From contig OY764869.1 of the NCBI GenBank assembly GCA_963668585.1, forward strand, positions 3,224,001 through 3,288,000: 64,000 nucleotides of DNA, in the 5' to 3' direction. The DNA comes from Bin87 sp963668585. GTDB lineage: Bacteria; Chloroflexota; Dehalococcoidia; Lucifugimonadales; UBA3495. The notes beneath the pieces were generated by a model. The model searched no databases and was not told the origin of the DNA. It was given only the letters and a program-made list of their open reading frames with translations. A program made the translations under genes and the position numbers. Positions 35,371 through 45,337 of the stretch are shown piece by piece (position 1 is the first letter of the stretch; each line of letters opens with the position of its first letter).

Positions 35371-35439
35371 CCCGCTCACGGAATAGCCGTTTGGTTCCCG
35401 AATACCTCGGCATCTGCCGCTATCGTGGAGGATTACCTT

Positions 35440-37164
35440 ATGCTGCACCGAAAAGTAGCCGCAAAGTCGTTGCTGGTATCTATTGGCGCCCTGCTGCTAT
35501 TGATCATAGTGGCATGCGGCAGCCCGACCGAGGAAGCCGGATCAACCGCTTCGGAATCGGCCGCTTCGGAATCGGCCGCAGCGGTTGAAGCCACCGCGGT
35601 ACCGGCCGCGCCGGCACAGGCTACCGAAGCCCCGCCCGCCGCAATGACCGAAGACACGGGGGGTATGGTCACGCTGATGAACGCAGTGTGGGCCACAGAA
35701 CTGTTCACGCCCCGCGACGGCGTGGGTGAAACGGCCACCTACGGCCGACAGATGCACGCTTTCTGGATCAACGGCAACAAGGACCTTGAAATGTTGCCGG
35801 GAGTGTTGACCGACTGGAGCGTATCTTCAGATGGTCTGTCGTGGGACCTGACCCTGCGCGATGGCATCACGTTCCACAACGGAACGCCGTTGACCGTCGA
35901 TGATGCCCTGTTCACCATGGAGTTTACCTTTGGCCCGGAGGCTGTGACGGAGTCGATCAGCCCCAGCATTCAGGCCGAGGCCGCGGAAACCGCGAGCATA
36001 GAAGCCACAGGGCCCAACACGCTCAGGGTAACCCACACGACCCCGAAAGCCTTCTTCCCATTCTTCATCTCTGACCTGAGCTTCGGGATAGCCGGCGTGG
36101 TGCTCCCCAAAGATTACTTTGAGAGCATTGGCCAGGACGAGTACAACGACGCACCAATCGGAGCCGGTCCCTTCCGGTTGGAGAAACACGTGATCAGCGA
36201 GCAGATCCTGCTGGAGCGGTACGACGACTACTTCCTGCCCGAGCGCGGCCCGTCGTTCCAAACGCTGGATATGCGCCTGGTTCCGGAGGTAGCGACGCGC
36301 GTCGCAGCTCTGCGCGCGGGTGATGCCGACGTAATCGAAGCGAACCTGGCCGTCAAGGACCAGGTCGAAGACGGCGGCGGCCGCATGATCTGGGCTCAGG
36401 AGTCATCCTACATGTGGATCCTGCTGCCAGGTTGCTGGGAAGTTCAATTCCCATGCAACAAGAAGGAGGTCCGCCAGGCTCTGGACTACGCGATCGACAA
36501 AGACCTGATCATCAACTCCCTTTATGGGCCCGAAGCAGCGGCGTCCCGCGGGTGGATTTGGGCCACTCCCAACGCTCTGGGTTACAGCGAGGACCTCGAC
36601 CCGTTCCCGTACGATCCCGAAAAGGCGCAACAGTTGATGGTTGAAGCCGGATACCCGGACGGCGACGGTTTTGGAACGCTGGAAGTCCACACCTGGAAAG
36701 CCGGCGACGTACCCTTCCTTCCCGAGCAGGCCCAGCTCATTGCGGACATGTGGGAAAAGAACCTGGGCATCGATGTGGAAGTCATCGTGGGCGAAGCGGC
36801 CACCGTCAGGGAACGCTGGTTTGACCGCCAGTTGGACGGCAAGGTGATCATCCGCGCCAACGAAACCCGATGGGACGGCGGAAGCATCACCAACGCCATC
36901 TACACAGACCCCGAAGGCGGGGGACACCTGGGGGGTCGTCGCGACGACCTCATCGCGGTTGCGAAGGAAGCGCTATCCGTAGTTGACCCGGCACTGCGCC
37001 AGGAAGCGTTCAACAAGGCTTACAAAATACTGCGGGAAGAACACTATGAATTTGGAACCGGCTACGTAAACCTGCCGTGGGGGGTTGGACCTCGAATCGC
37101 GTCTTGGGAACCCTGGCCAGTGGTGGCATATCAAACCGCCATCTGGACGATGACACTCAAGTAG
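35440..37164 (+). CDS. SBP_bac_5 (peptide/nickel-type) substrate-binding lipoprotein 2
   Basis: 574 aa. Lipobox ends at Cys26 (LIIVAC) and is followed by an Ala/Ser/Glu linker. The binding domain has LTDWSVSSDGLSWDLTLRDGITFHNGTPLTVDDA split across its first lobe and ends in AIWTMTLK. GGAGG lies 8 nt before the ATG at 35440. It is a diverged paralogue of the protein at 31433. It heads a complete unit of binding protein, two permeases and two ATPases. Ligand unknown. Confidence 0.92.
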   Translation: MLHRKVAAKSLLVSIGALLLLIIVACGSPTEEAGSTASESAASESAAAVEATAVPAAPAQATEAPPAAMTEDTGGMVTLMNAVWATELFTPRDGVGETATYGRQMHAFWINGNKDLEMLPGVLTDWSVSSDGLSWDLTLRDGITFHNGTPLTVDDALFTMEFTFGPEAVTESISPSIQAEAAETASIEATGPNTLRVTHTTPKAFFPFFISDLSFGIAGVVLPKDYFESIGQDEYNDAPIGAGPFRLEKHVISEQILLERYDDYFLPERGPSFQTLDMRLVPEVATRVAALRAGDADVIEANLAVKDQVEDGGGRMIWAQESSYMWILLPGCWEVQFPCNKKEVRQALDYAIDKDLIINSLYGPEAAASRGWIWATPNALGYSEDLDPFPYDPEKAQQLMVEAGYPDGDGFGTLEVHTWKAGDVPFLPEQAQLIADMWEKNLGIDVEVIVGEAATVRERWFDRQLDGKVIIRANETRWDGGSITNAIYTDPEGGGHLGGRRDDLIAVAKEALSVVDPALRQEAFNKAYKILREEHYEFGTGYVNLPWGVGPRIASWEPWPVVAYQTAIWTMTLK

Positions 37165-37181
37165 GGCTAAGCTGACGATTC

Positions 37182-38099
37182 ATGTGGCAGTTCATTGGAA
37201 TACGGGTCATCCAGGGCATCTTCACCCTGCTCGTCATCAGCCTGTTGGTGTTCCTGGCGACCCGCCTGACTGGCGACCCGGCGTTGGTGCTGCTTCCGGC
37301 GGAAGCATCCAGCAAGGCCGATTACGAGCGTGTGAAGAAGCAGCTTGGCTTGGACAAGCCCCTTTCGACCCAATACCTTATCTTCCTGAAAGGAGCAGTT
37401 CAAGGCGACTTTGGCCTTTCCATACGGGACCGCCGGCCAACGCGCGACCTGCTACTGGAAAGGCTTCCGGCAACCTTGCAGTTGGCGCTGGCCGGCATGG
37501 CCCTTGCCATAGTGGTCGGGGTGCCGCTGGGAATCCTGTCTGCGGTGAGACGTGACTCGATCTTCGACAAGGGGGGCAAGTTATTTGCCGTATTGGGCAT
37601 GGCCGCGCCTCAATTCTGGGTGGCGATAATGCTCATCCTCCTGTTCGGCGCTATCCTGAAGGTGTTGCCGACCTACGGGCGCGAGGGGCCTGAAAACTTC
37701 ATCCTGCCGTCCTTTGTGCTGGCATGGTCTATCATGGCCGGAATCATGCGTCTGGGCCGTTCCAGTATGCTTGAAGTGCTGGATAGCGACTATGTACGGT
37801 TCGCCCGGATCAAGGGATTGAAAGACGGGATGGTGGTTTGGAAACACGCTCTGCGCAACGCCCTGATTCCCATCCTGACCTTCAGCGGCATCAGCCTGGC
37901 CGGACTGCTGAATGGCGCCATCGTGGTGGAGCAGGTATTCGCGTGGCCCGGCCTGGGACGCCTGATGCTGGACGGCGTATTGCAGCGCAACTTCCCAGTG
38001 GTGCAGGCAGCGGTCATGGCCTCGGCATTCTTCTACATACTCACTGCGCTGATCGTTGACATACTTTACGTGTACGCCGACCCCAGAATTCGGCACTAA
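37182..38099 (+). CDS. Peptide-type ABC permease 3 (DppB family)
   Basis: 305 aa. FIGIRVIQGIFTLLVISLLVF at the N-terminus, GDPALVLLP, LGLDKPLSTQYLIFL and the EAA loop DYVRFARIKGLKDGMVVWKHALRNALIPILTF. Closely parallel to the gene at 33370, including the YVYADPRIRH-type end, so a duplicate. The gap from the binding-protein gene is only 17 nt, without a hairpin. Confidence 0.93.
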   Translation: MWQFIGIRVIQGIFTLLVISLLVFLATRLTGDPALVLLPAEASSKADYERVKKQLGLDKPLSTQYLIFLKGAVQGDFGLSIRDRRPTRDLLLERLPATLQLALAGMALAIVVGVPLGILSAVRRDSIFDKGGKLFAVLGMAAPQFWVAIMLILLFGAILKVLPTYGREGPENFILPSFVLAWSIMAGIMRLGRSSMLEVLDSDYVRFARIKGLKDGMVVWKHALRNALIPILTFSGISLAGLLNGAIVVEQVFAWPGLGRLMLDGVLQRNFPVVQAAVMASAFFYILTALIVDILYVYADPRIRH

Positions 38100-38120
38100 C
38101 CCGCTGCAGGAGCGAACGGC

Positions 38121-39002
38121 ATGGCAACCACCGATTTGGTGTTGGAAACATCCCAACCCCAACTGAGTCGGCGTCAACGTCTGGCGGAGAAGCGTCTGCC
38201 GTGGATACCGATTGTTGTCCTGCTTGTGCTGCTGGTATGCACCGCGTTCGCCCACTGGTTGGCGCCGCATGATCCTACCAGCCTGAACATAATCAACAGC
38301 AAGTTGGCTCCGTTCGAATCAATGGAGCACCCGCTGGGCACGGACGTCCTCGGCAGGGATATGTTGAGCCGCCTCATTTACGGCGCACGCACCACCGCTC
38401 AAATCAGCGTAACTGCGTTGGCGTTGGGAGCGATTATCGGCACGGTCGTTGGCCTGGTGTCCGGCTATTGGGGTGGTTGGTCCGACGCAATTTTGATGCG
38501 CATAACCGACGCGGCGTTGGGGTTCCCGACAATTCTTCTGGCGTTGGTTGTGGTGGTGATCATGGATCCGGGGCCGACCGCCATCATCCTGGCGGTGCTT
38601 CTGACGGTATGGGCGCGGTTCGCCCGGATGATTCGGGGGGACGTGCTGACCGTCAAGGGATATGATTTCGTAACCCTGGCTCGAATCACAGGGGTGAAAT
38701 CGCCGGTGATCCTGTGGCGGCACATATTCCCCAACGTCGCCAACACGTTGATGGTTATCACCAGCCTGATGGTGGGGCAGATTATCCTGCTGGAGGCGGC
38801 GCTGAGCTTTCTGGGCCTGGGCTTGTCTCCGGGCGCGCCCGCATGGGGTATAATGGTGGCCGAAGGACAGGAAGTAATTCTAGATGTCTGGTGGCTCTCA
38901 CTGTTCCCAGGTGTGGCGATCACAGTCGTGGTGCTGGCGTTCAACTTTTTTGGCGACTGGCTCCGGGACTATCTGGATCCCAAACTTCGACGGGCGCGCT
39001 AG
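38121..39002 (+). CDS. Peptide-type ABC permease 4 (DppC family)
   Basis: 293 aa. Features are LPWIPIVVLLVLLVC, LGTDVLGRDMLSRLIYGARTT, the EAA loop GYDFVTLARITGVKSPVILWRHIFPN and the terminal DWLRDYLDPKLRRAR. Paralogue of the gene at 34355. Forms the channel with the preceding permease. Confidence 0.93.
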   Translation: MATTDLVLETSQPQLSRRQRLAEKRLPWIPIVVLLVLLVCTAFAHWLAPHDPTSLNIINSKLAPFESMEHPLGTDVLGRDMLSRLIYGARTTAQISVTALALGAIIGTVVGLVSGYWGGWSDAILMRITDAALGFPTILLALVVVVIMDPGPTAIILAVLLTVWARFARMIRGDVLTVKGYDFVTLARITGVKSPVILWRHIFPNVANTLMVITSLMVGQIILLEAALSFLGLGLSPGAPAWGIMVAEGQEVILDVWWLSLFPGVAITVVVLAFNFFGDWLRDYLDPKLRRAR

Positions 39003-39083
39003 CCCGACCCAGGAGACGGGCCGCTGGCGTTGCGAGTCGATTCACCGCAAGGGCTGACCGTGACGGCACGCAACAGGTGCTAA

Positions 39084-40049
39084 ATGACAAACGACGTGAT
39101 CTTGCAGGTGCGGGACCTGCAAACTCATTTCTTCACCCGTTCCGGGGTGGTTAAAGCGGTGGACGGGATCAATTTCGAATTGAAACGGGGAGAGACCCTG
39201 GGCATTGTGGGTGAGTCGGGCTCGGGCAAGAGCATGACGGCATGGTCTATCCTGGGGATGGTGCCGCACCCGGGACGCATCGTAGGCGGGGCCATCAACT
39301 ACCTGGGCGAAAACCTGCTCGAAAAGAGTCGCGGCGAAATGCGCGAAATCCGCGGCTCCGGTATTTGCATGGTGATGCAGGACCCTTTGACGTCGTTGAA
39401 TCCGGTCTTCACGGTGGGCGACCAGTTGGTGGAAACCCTGCGGCTGGAATATGACGAACCCAAGCGTTCTTTGAGACAAAGGGCGGCGCAACTTTTGGCC
39501 AACGTGCGGATCCCCGCGCCAGAAGACCGGTTGGCCAATTTCCCGCACCAAATGAGCGGAGGGATGCGCCAACGCGTGGTCGGAGCAATTTCGATCGCAC
39601 GAGCGCCCAACCTGCTCATTGCTGACGAGCCGACTACGTCGCTAGACGCCACCATCCAACTCCAGTATCTCCGGCTGCTGAAGGACATCCAGGACCAAAC
39701 CGGAGCGGCGATCATATTCATCACCCACGACTTCGGCATCGTCGCCCGCATGTGCGACCGGGTGGCGGTGATGTATGCGGGCCGCATCGTGGAACAATCC
39801 GACGTAGAGGATATGTTTGACCGGCCAGCGCACCCGTACACGGAAGCGCTGCTGCAGTCCGTGCCGGACCTTGATACTGACGTGGATACTCTGCCGTCGA
39901 TCGAAGGGCAACCGCCTTCGCTGGATGCCCTGCCGGCGGGATGTTCCTTCGCGCCTCGCTGTCCTCACGCATGGGACCGGTGCCAGGAATACCCCGACGA
40001 ATTCACCGTGGCGCCCGGACACACTTCCCGCTGCTGGAGGTCAGAATAG
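39084..40049 (+). CDS. Peptide-type ABC ATPase (DppD family)
   Basis: 321 aa. Walker A GESGSGKS at 43-50, signature MSGGMRQRVV, Walker B LLIADEPTTSLD and the H-loop in FITHDFG. The C-terminal SFAPRCPHAWDRC segment is the peptide-transporter extension (oligo_HPY) with its Cys pair. Energises the permeases; one nucleotide separates it from the partner ATPase gene. Confidence 0.94.
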   Translation: MTNDVILQVRDLQTHFFTRSGVVKAVDGINFELKRGETLGIVGESGSGKSMTAWSILGMVPHPGRIVGGAINYLGENLLEKSRGEMREIRGSGICMVMQDPLTSLNPVFTVGDQLVETLRLEYDEPKRSLRQRAAQLLANVRIPAPEDRLANFPHQMSGGMRQRVVGAISIARAPNLLIADEPTTSLDATIQLQYLRLLKDIQDQTGAAIIFITHDFGIVARMCDRVAVMYAGRIVEQSDVEDMFDRPAHPYTEALLQSVPDLDTDVDTLPSIEGQPPSLDALPAGCSFAPRCPHAWDRCQEYPDEFTVAPGHTSRCWRSE

Positions 40050-40050
40050 C

Positions 40051-41061
40051 ATGGCGGCAGTTGAAACATCCATGGCAGGAACCACGTCCGGCGAACAGGC
40101 GCTGGTGCGCCTGGAAGGTATTCGGCGACACTTCCCGGTGTATCGCGGAAACGTGCTCCGCAAGCGCACTGGCACGGTCAAGGCCGTGGACGGCATCTCC
40201 ATCAACATCATGCCGGGACAGACCTACAGCCTGGTCGGAGAATCGGGCTGCGGCAAGACCACGACCAGCCGCATGCTGCTCATGGCCGATCAGCCAACCG
40301 ACGGCAGCATCTATTTTGACAGCAAACCAATGCACCAATTCTCAGGCTCGGAACGGCGCAACTTCAAGGCATCGGTGCAGGCAGTATTCCAGGATCCCTG
40401 GAGTTCCCTGAACCCGCGCATGAGGGTTGACCAGATCATAGCGGAGCCATTGATCACCCACCAACGGCTGAGCAGAACGGCCGTTAGGTCGCAGGTCCAG
40501 GAACTGTTGCAGGTGGTGGGACTCCATCCGTTCCACGCCGAACGGTATCCCCATGAGTTCAGCGGTGGCCAGCGCCAGCGTATCGCCATCGCCAGGGCAT
40601 TGTCCACGCGGCCGAAACTGATCGTGCTTGACGAACCCGTGTCTGCGCTGGATGTGTCGATTCGCGCACAGATCCTCAACCTGCTCAAAGAGTTGCAGTC
40701 CACATACGAACTCAGCTACCTGCTGATTGCGCACAACCTGGCAACCGTGCGCTACATGAGCCACACGGTGGGCGTGATGTACCTGGGCAAGATCGTTGAG
40801 GAAGCGCCGCCGATTGAACTGTTCACCGACCCGCAGCACCCCTATACCAAGGCGCTGATCTCCGCGTCGCTGCCGGCCCATCCGCGGCAGCAACGGGAAG
40901 AGATCGTGTTGACGGGAGAGGTTCCGTCGCCGTTGAACCCGCCCGGCGGATGCACATTCCATCCGCGCTGCCCATTCGTTATGGAACGCTGCTCGTCGGA
41001 CATTCCGCTGTTGCGCGAGTACCGGCCCGGACATCCGACCGCCTGTCACCTGTACGATTAA
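40051..41061 (+). CDS. Peptide-type ABC ATPase (DppF family)
   Basis: 336 aa from the ATG at 40051, just after the dppD-like TAG, with GGAGG about 10 nt upstream. Walker A GESGCGKT at 63-70, signature FSGGQRQRI, Walker B LIVLDEPVSALD and the oligo_HPY tail CTFHPRCPFVMERC. QAVFQDPWSSLNPRM is typical of DppF/OppF. This is the only ATPase pair near both transporter units, so it may serve both (inference). Confidence 0.93.
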   Translation: MAAVETSMAGTTSGEQALVRLEGIRRHFPVYRGNVLRKRTGTVKAVDGISINIMPGQTYSLVGESGCGKTTTSRMLLMADQPTDGSIYFDSKPMHQFSGSERRNFKASVQAVFQDPWSSLNPRMRVDQIIAEPLITHQRLSRTAVRSQVQELLQVVGLHPFHAERYPHEFSGGQRQRIAIARALSTRPKLIVLDEPVSALDVSIRAQILNLLKELQSTYELSYLLIAHNLATVRYMSHTVGVMYLGKIVEEAPPIELFTDPQHPYTKALISASLPAHPRQQREEIVLTGEVPSPLNPPGGCTFHPRCPFVMERCSSDIPLLREYRPGHPTACHLYD

Positions 41062-41601
41062 CCAACATTCCCGCCCAATTCAGCGGCAGCCCATGCCGCA
41101 ATTGTCAGGCTGTTGGACTGTCCACCCCCATCTCAACATTGAGGTGGGGGATGCTTTTGGCCCGTATGCGGTCCTTCTCCGACTATTGACGAAAGGGGTG
41201 ACCATGACCCGATGCCGGCTCGATTCACCCGCAACCGCCGGATCCGGGGGCCGTTTCGCATGTGGCCGCCCATATGCGCAGGCAGCCAGGAAATGCCGGG
41301 ACGACGGTGTTGGAAAATGCGCAAATGTCCCGGGACGCATCGCATCGGCCAAACGCGTGTCCGGCGGCAGGTGAGCAATGTGGTCGGCGCCAATCGGCGC
41401 AGCGGAGCATCGCTGGTTTGCGTAGTGCTTCCGATGCGTAATTTCGGAACCAACGGATTGTTCCGGGTGAAAACCGTCCGGAATAAACGGTGAAAGTCTG
41501 AAACACAGATAAAACATCCGGTGGAGTATAATATCCCGCAATGTATTCCCAATTTGCGGTGCGTTAGCTTGATCGCGGTAAGTTGAGCGGGGAGTGCCCA
41601 G
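41062..41601. other. Gap of about 540 bp
   Basis: Several short open frames overlap here on both strands but none has family features or a convincing ribosome site. TATAAT at 41527-41532 may be the -10 of the following MFS gene, giving a leader of about 65 nt. No terminator for the ATPase gene and no RNA gene was recognised. Confidence 0.45.
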
Positions 41602-42978
41602 TTGTTGCAAGTGCGTGAACTTGCCCACCCGGTACGGTTGGCGAAGGGAATGTTCTACGGGTGGTGGTTGGCCGTAATCGGCGCGGTGATAATGGTCATC
41701 GGGACGGTGCCGCTATTTCAGGCCCTCTCCCTGTGGATGCCCGTGCTGCAGGGACATTTCGGGTGGACCACCACGCAACTTTCATGGGCGTTCACTCTGA
41801 CGCGAGTGGAAGGGACGGTGATGGGCCCGATAGCGGGATGGGGTGTGGACAAACTGGGCCCACGCAAGATGGTGGCCATTGGCCTGATCATATTCGCGGT
41901 AGGATTTCTGCTGTTCAGTCGAACCGCCAACCTGTGGATGTTCTACCTTTCCTTTGTGGTGGTCAGCCTTGGCGCCGGCCTGGGATCATGGTTGCCGGCC
42001 AACACCGCGTTGAACAACTGGTTTCGGCAACGGCGGTCCACCGCTATGTCCATACCGATGCTGGGTTTCGGCCTCGGCGGCGTGGTGATAGTCCCCTTGA
42101 TGGCATGGATGATGGGATGGGACGCCCAGGCAGCAGCGGCAATACCGGGCCGGCTGGGTTGGCAGAACACCGCGCTGGTCGTGGGAGCAGTGGGACTCGT
42201 CGCATGTTTCCCGTTGGCCTGGTTGGTGAGAAACCGACCAGAGGACTATGGCCAGCATCCTGACGGAATTGACCCGGCGACGATAGCGGAAGCGGGTCCA
42301 ACTCGTGGCGCAAACGGAGGCGCCGTTGCGCCGGAGTATAGCTGGCAAGAGGCGATCAAGACTCGGGCATTCTGGTTCATCACGATGGGACACGCCAGTT
42401 CGTCAATCATCATCATCAGCGTGATGACCTACCTTGGCCTGGTGATGGTGGAACGGGGTTTCAACCTGGTGCAGGTGGGCCTGGTTATCTCCGTGCAAAC
42501 GGCGGTGTCCACGGCGTTCATGGTGATCGGCGGCATGGTGGGCGACCGCATACCGATACGCATTGCCATTTTCGCGTTTTCGTTCCTGCAATCGATCGCG
42601 GTCACGGTGCTGCTTTTCGCGGATACTTTGCCCATGTTTTTCCTGTTTGGGATTATGATGGGCATCGGGTTCGGTGGGCGCACGCCGTTGACCACATCGA
42701 TCAGAGGGGTCTATTTCGGACGGAGCAGTTTCGCCCGCATCACCGGCATCTCGATGATACCGATGAATATCATGTTCATCGTAGTGGTGCCATACATTGC
42801 GTGGATGAAGGACAGCATTACGGGCACTTACACGCTGCCATTTGCCACCATAGCAATAGTCAGCGCCATGGGTTCGGTGATGTTCCTGCTACTGGGCAAT
42901 CCACAGTTGTCCCCGTCGCAACGCCGACAGTCTGACGTGCGCCGGTTGGTCACACGTGGCGCCGGAGCGGACGATTAA
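41602..42978 (+). CDS. MFS transporter (oxalate/formate-antiporter-like)
   Basis: 458 aa with about 12 helices. GMFYGWWLAVIGAVIMVIG, GWGVDKLGPRKMVAIGL, LNNWFRQRRSTAMSIPM and VRNRPEDYGQHPDG are family marks. The start is one of two consecutive TTG codons (41602) with GGGGAG 7 nt upstream. The neighbouring pseudogene is from the same family. Substrate unknown. Confidence 0.9.
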   Translation: MLQVRELAHPVRLAKGMFYGWWLAVIGAVIMVIGTVPLFQALSLWMPVLQGHFGWTTTQLSWAFTLTRVEGTVMGPIAGWGVDKLGPRKMVAIGLIIFAVGFLLFSRTANLWMFYLSFVVVSLGAGLGSWLPANTALNNWFRQRRSTAMSIPMLGFGLGGVVIVPLMAWMMGWDAQAAAAIPGRLGWQNTALVVGAVGLVACFPLAWLVRNRPEDYGQHPDGIDPATIAEAGPTRGANGGAVAPEYSWQEAIKTRAFWFITMGHASSSIIIISVMTYLGLVMVERGFNLVQVGLVISVQTAVSTAFMVIGGMVGDRIPIRIAIFAFSFLQSIAVTVLLFADTLPMFFLFGIMMGIGFGGRTPLTTSIRGVYFGRSSFARITGISMIPMNIMFIVVVPYIAWMKDSITGTYTLPFATIAIVSAMGSVMFLLLGNPQLSPSQRRQSDVRRLVTRGAGADD

Positions 42979-43010
42979 CGGACCCGCCCGAGTCTGACCA
43001 CCGGCAGGGG

Positions 43011-44287
43011 GTGGTTGAGAGGCTGGCGGGATTCATGCGCAGCGATGCCACCGGCCGGATGTTCTCCGGCTGGCGGTTGGTCGCGGTGGGCGCTCTCATC
43101 ATCTTGTTGGGCCGGGAAATCGGCGATGGATTGCTTGCAACGGCCTGGTGCTGCAGGGTTTACGAGGGCGACGGGATCGGGCAACCCTGGGCCGTGGTAG
43201 CCATTTGGGCCGGCTTGGGTTTTTATTTTTCGTCCCTGTGGTTCTCGGGATGGGCGGTTGACCGGTGGGGTCCCAACAGGATGGTACAAATTGGATTGCC
43301 GCTGGTGGGCCTGGTCGCGCTGTTAACGACCGTGCCGGCCCCTGCAGTCCTGCACGGCGCAATCGTCGGCATGGGCGCCCTGGGGATGATCGGCGCTCAT
43401 ATGCCGGTGATCACGGCGTTGAACAACTGGTTCCGCGACCGGTTGGCATTGGCGTTGGCTCTGATGTTTTTCGCCGTGGCAATCGGCGGAAAGGTCATTG
43501 GCGTGTTGATGGCTGCGCTGTTGCTGTTGCTGTTGGTGGACTGGCGGTTGCTTACGGCGCTGTCGGGAGCGTTAGGCTTGGTGGCGGCGCTGCCGTTGGC
43601 TCGGGCAGTACGCAACCGACCGGAGGATTTGGGCGAACATCCGGAAGGACTGACACCCGCGCCGATGCGGAGCATCCCGGGCTACACGTGGCGGGAAGCC
43701 GCCCGTTCACGCCAGTTTTGGATGCTCGTCGCGCCGGTTCCTACTGGGCCGTTGTGTACGCGATAGTGTCCGTTTATATCGGGCCGGTCATTTCACAGAG
43801 CAGCGATTCATTCGAATCCATCGGCAGGCTCAACGCCTAAGAAGTGTACTCGTCCATCGCTGGCGTCCTGCTCGGCGGTTTGGCGTGTTGTCGCTTCCCA
43901 GTCAGGCAAGTACTGTGCGGCGCTGCGGTCGCCCAAACGGTGGGGGCGACGTTGCTGCTTACCGGATATGGCCCAATCCTGCTGGAGTCGGGTTTGTTGG
44001 TGGGATGCGCGTCGGGAATTGCGACTGCCCCTGTTGTCGCGGCTGTTGGCATCTATTTTGGAAGAAGAAGCTTTGGGACGATCACCGTGTCAACCATCGT
44101 AATCGATCAGGTTGAGTCCTCCCCGTTCCTCCCCATAGTAGGGTATATCAACGATTTGACAGGAGCGTTCGCCCCGATTTTCGCGGCGGCGGCCATCCTG
44201 AGTTTGATCGGGGCCGGCTTGTTCTGGAAACTTGGGCAACCGAGATCGGCGCCCTCTCAACTTGACGAGCAGCCGGCCGTCAGTTGA
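43011..44287 (+). pseudogene. MFS transporter pseudogene (frameshift plus in-frame TAA)
   Basis: The first frame, from GTG 43011, encodes helices 1-6 and the central loop VRNRPEDLGEHPEG, as in the neighbouring MFS gene, then loses the pattern after RSRQFWMLVA and stops at 43764-43766. The continuation SYWAVVYAIVSVYIGPVISQ appears in another frame, so a frameshift lies near 43730-43740. That second frame is itself cut by a TAA at 43838-43840 and resumes with EVYSSIAGVLLGGL, GIYFGRRSFGTITV and the last helices up to 44287. Two independent lesions argue for a real pseudogene rather than one sequencing error. Confidence 0.85.
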
Positions 44288-45230
44288 ATTGAGCCATGAC
44301 TTCGTTGGCAAACAGGGCCAGGGTTTCCGACGGTGTGGGGTCGGGGAACACGAAAAAGAAATAGCGTATCCCGGATTCCACGTAGCCGCTGATGCGGTCC
44401 GCAACCTGCTCGGGTGTTCCTGACAATGTGTTGCGCAAGCGCTGGTCATGGTACATCGCAGCGGTCATTCCGGCTCGATCCGCCAGTTGCGCCACCAGTG
44501 CGTCGTATTCGCGCTGTGTGGGAGCAATGACGCTATCGGCGTTGTGAGTCCACTCGATGCTGGAAGGGTCGCGGCCTGCGGCTTCTGCGGCGTGGTGGAC
44601 GATGCTCTGGTACTTGCGGTGGTCCTCCACGGCGCTGTTGTTGCCGACGTTCGCAATGTCAGCGGTGCGCCCGATGGCTGGCAGGACGTGGTGCGGTCCG
44701 TGGCCTCCCACCAATACGGGAGGCAACGGTCGCTGCACGGGTTTGGGCTGAACGGACGCCCCATCCACGCTGTAATGCCTACCTTCGTACGACACCGACG
44801 GTTCGCTCCACAAGCGCCGGATGAGATGCACCGATTCCTCGAGCATCTCGGAGCGTTCGCGGGTGGACGGGAAGCGGATGCCGCTGGCGCGGGTGTCGCT
44901 GCCGCTGCCGCCGGCGCCGATACCCAGTATGACGCGGCCGCCGCTGATGACGTCAAGCGTCGCCGCCATCTTGGCCAGCACGGCCGGGTGGCGGTACGGG
45001 TTGGCCAGCGCCATAGGGACGGCACGGATCCGCTGGGTTTGGGCCAGCAACGCGGTCAGGGTGGTCCAGCATTCCAGCGCGTCGGTGTTCAGCAGGTCGA
45101 ACAGGGAGCCTGAATAGTAGCCGAGGTGATCCGCTTCCAGCCAAATACGCAGCAGGTCGTCGTAGGAATAGCGGTACTGATTGACGCGGACGTTGAATTT
45201 GACGGTTGGAGGGTTGGATTGGGCGGCCAT
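44280..45230 (-). CDS. LLM-class (luciferase-like, F420- or flavin-dependent) oxidoreductase 1
   Basis: 316 aa TIM-barrel oxidoreductase. Marks are WLEADHLGYYSGSLFD, LLAQTQRIRAVPMALANPYRHPAVLAKMAATLD, SGGRVILGIGAGG and GTPEQVADRI. The pattern fits the F420-dependent branch, though FMN cannot be excluded. GAGGAA precedes the ATG. Its last 8 bp overlap the end of the convergent MFS pseudogene. A second LLM gene lies just upstream on the same strand. Confidence 0.9.
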   Translation of the reverse strand: MAAQSNPPTVKFNVRVNQYRYSYDDLLRIWLEADHLGYYSGSLFDLLNTDALECWTTLTALLAQTQRIRAVPMALANPYRHPAVLAKMAATLDVISGGRVILGIGAGGSGSDTRASGIRFPSTRERSEMLEESVHLIRRLWSEPSVSYEGRHYSVDGASVQPKPVQRPLPPVLVGGHGPHHVLPAIGRTADIANVGNNSAVEDHRKYQSIVHHAAEAAGRDPSSIEWTHNADSVIAPTQREYDALVAQLADRAGMTAAMYHDQRLRNTLSGTPEQVADRISGYVESGIRYFFFVFPDPTPSETLALFANEVMAQFN

Positions 45231-45251
45231 GCGTTTCCTCGCATACGACGA

Positions 45252-45280
45252 ATAGGGGCGGGTTTAAGACCCGCCCCTAT
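45252..45280. repeat. Palindromic repeat R1, subfamily A, copy 3
   Basis: ATAGGGGCGGGTTT and AGACCCGCCCCTAT: the outer base pair is A-T instead of G-C with one inner mismatch. It lies between the two LLM genes, about 22 bp upstream of the downstream gene's start. Confidence 0.75.
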
Positions 45281-45337
45281 GGACGTGATATCCCTCGGCT
45301 TAACTCACTCTCCCACAACGATGGAAGAGTGCCCTGG

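Noticed and set aside
41093..41493. Overlapping small open frames in the gap before the MFS gene
   Set aside because: No family features, no convincing ribosome site and overlapping frames on both strands.
43838..43840. In-frame TAA in the MFS region considered as recoding
   Set aside because: TAA is not used for selenocysteine or pyrrolysine, and a frameshift also disrupts the gene, so inactivation is the simpler reading.
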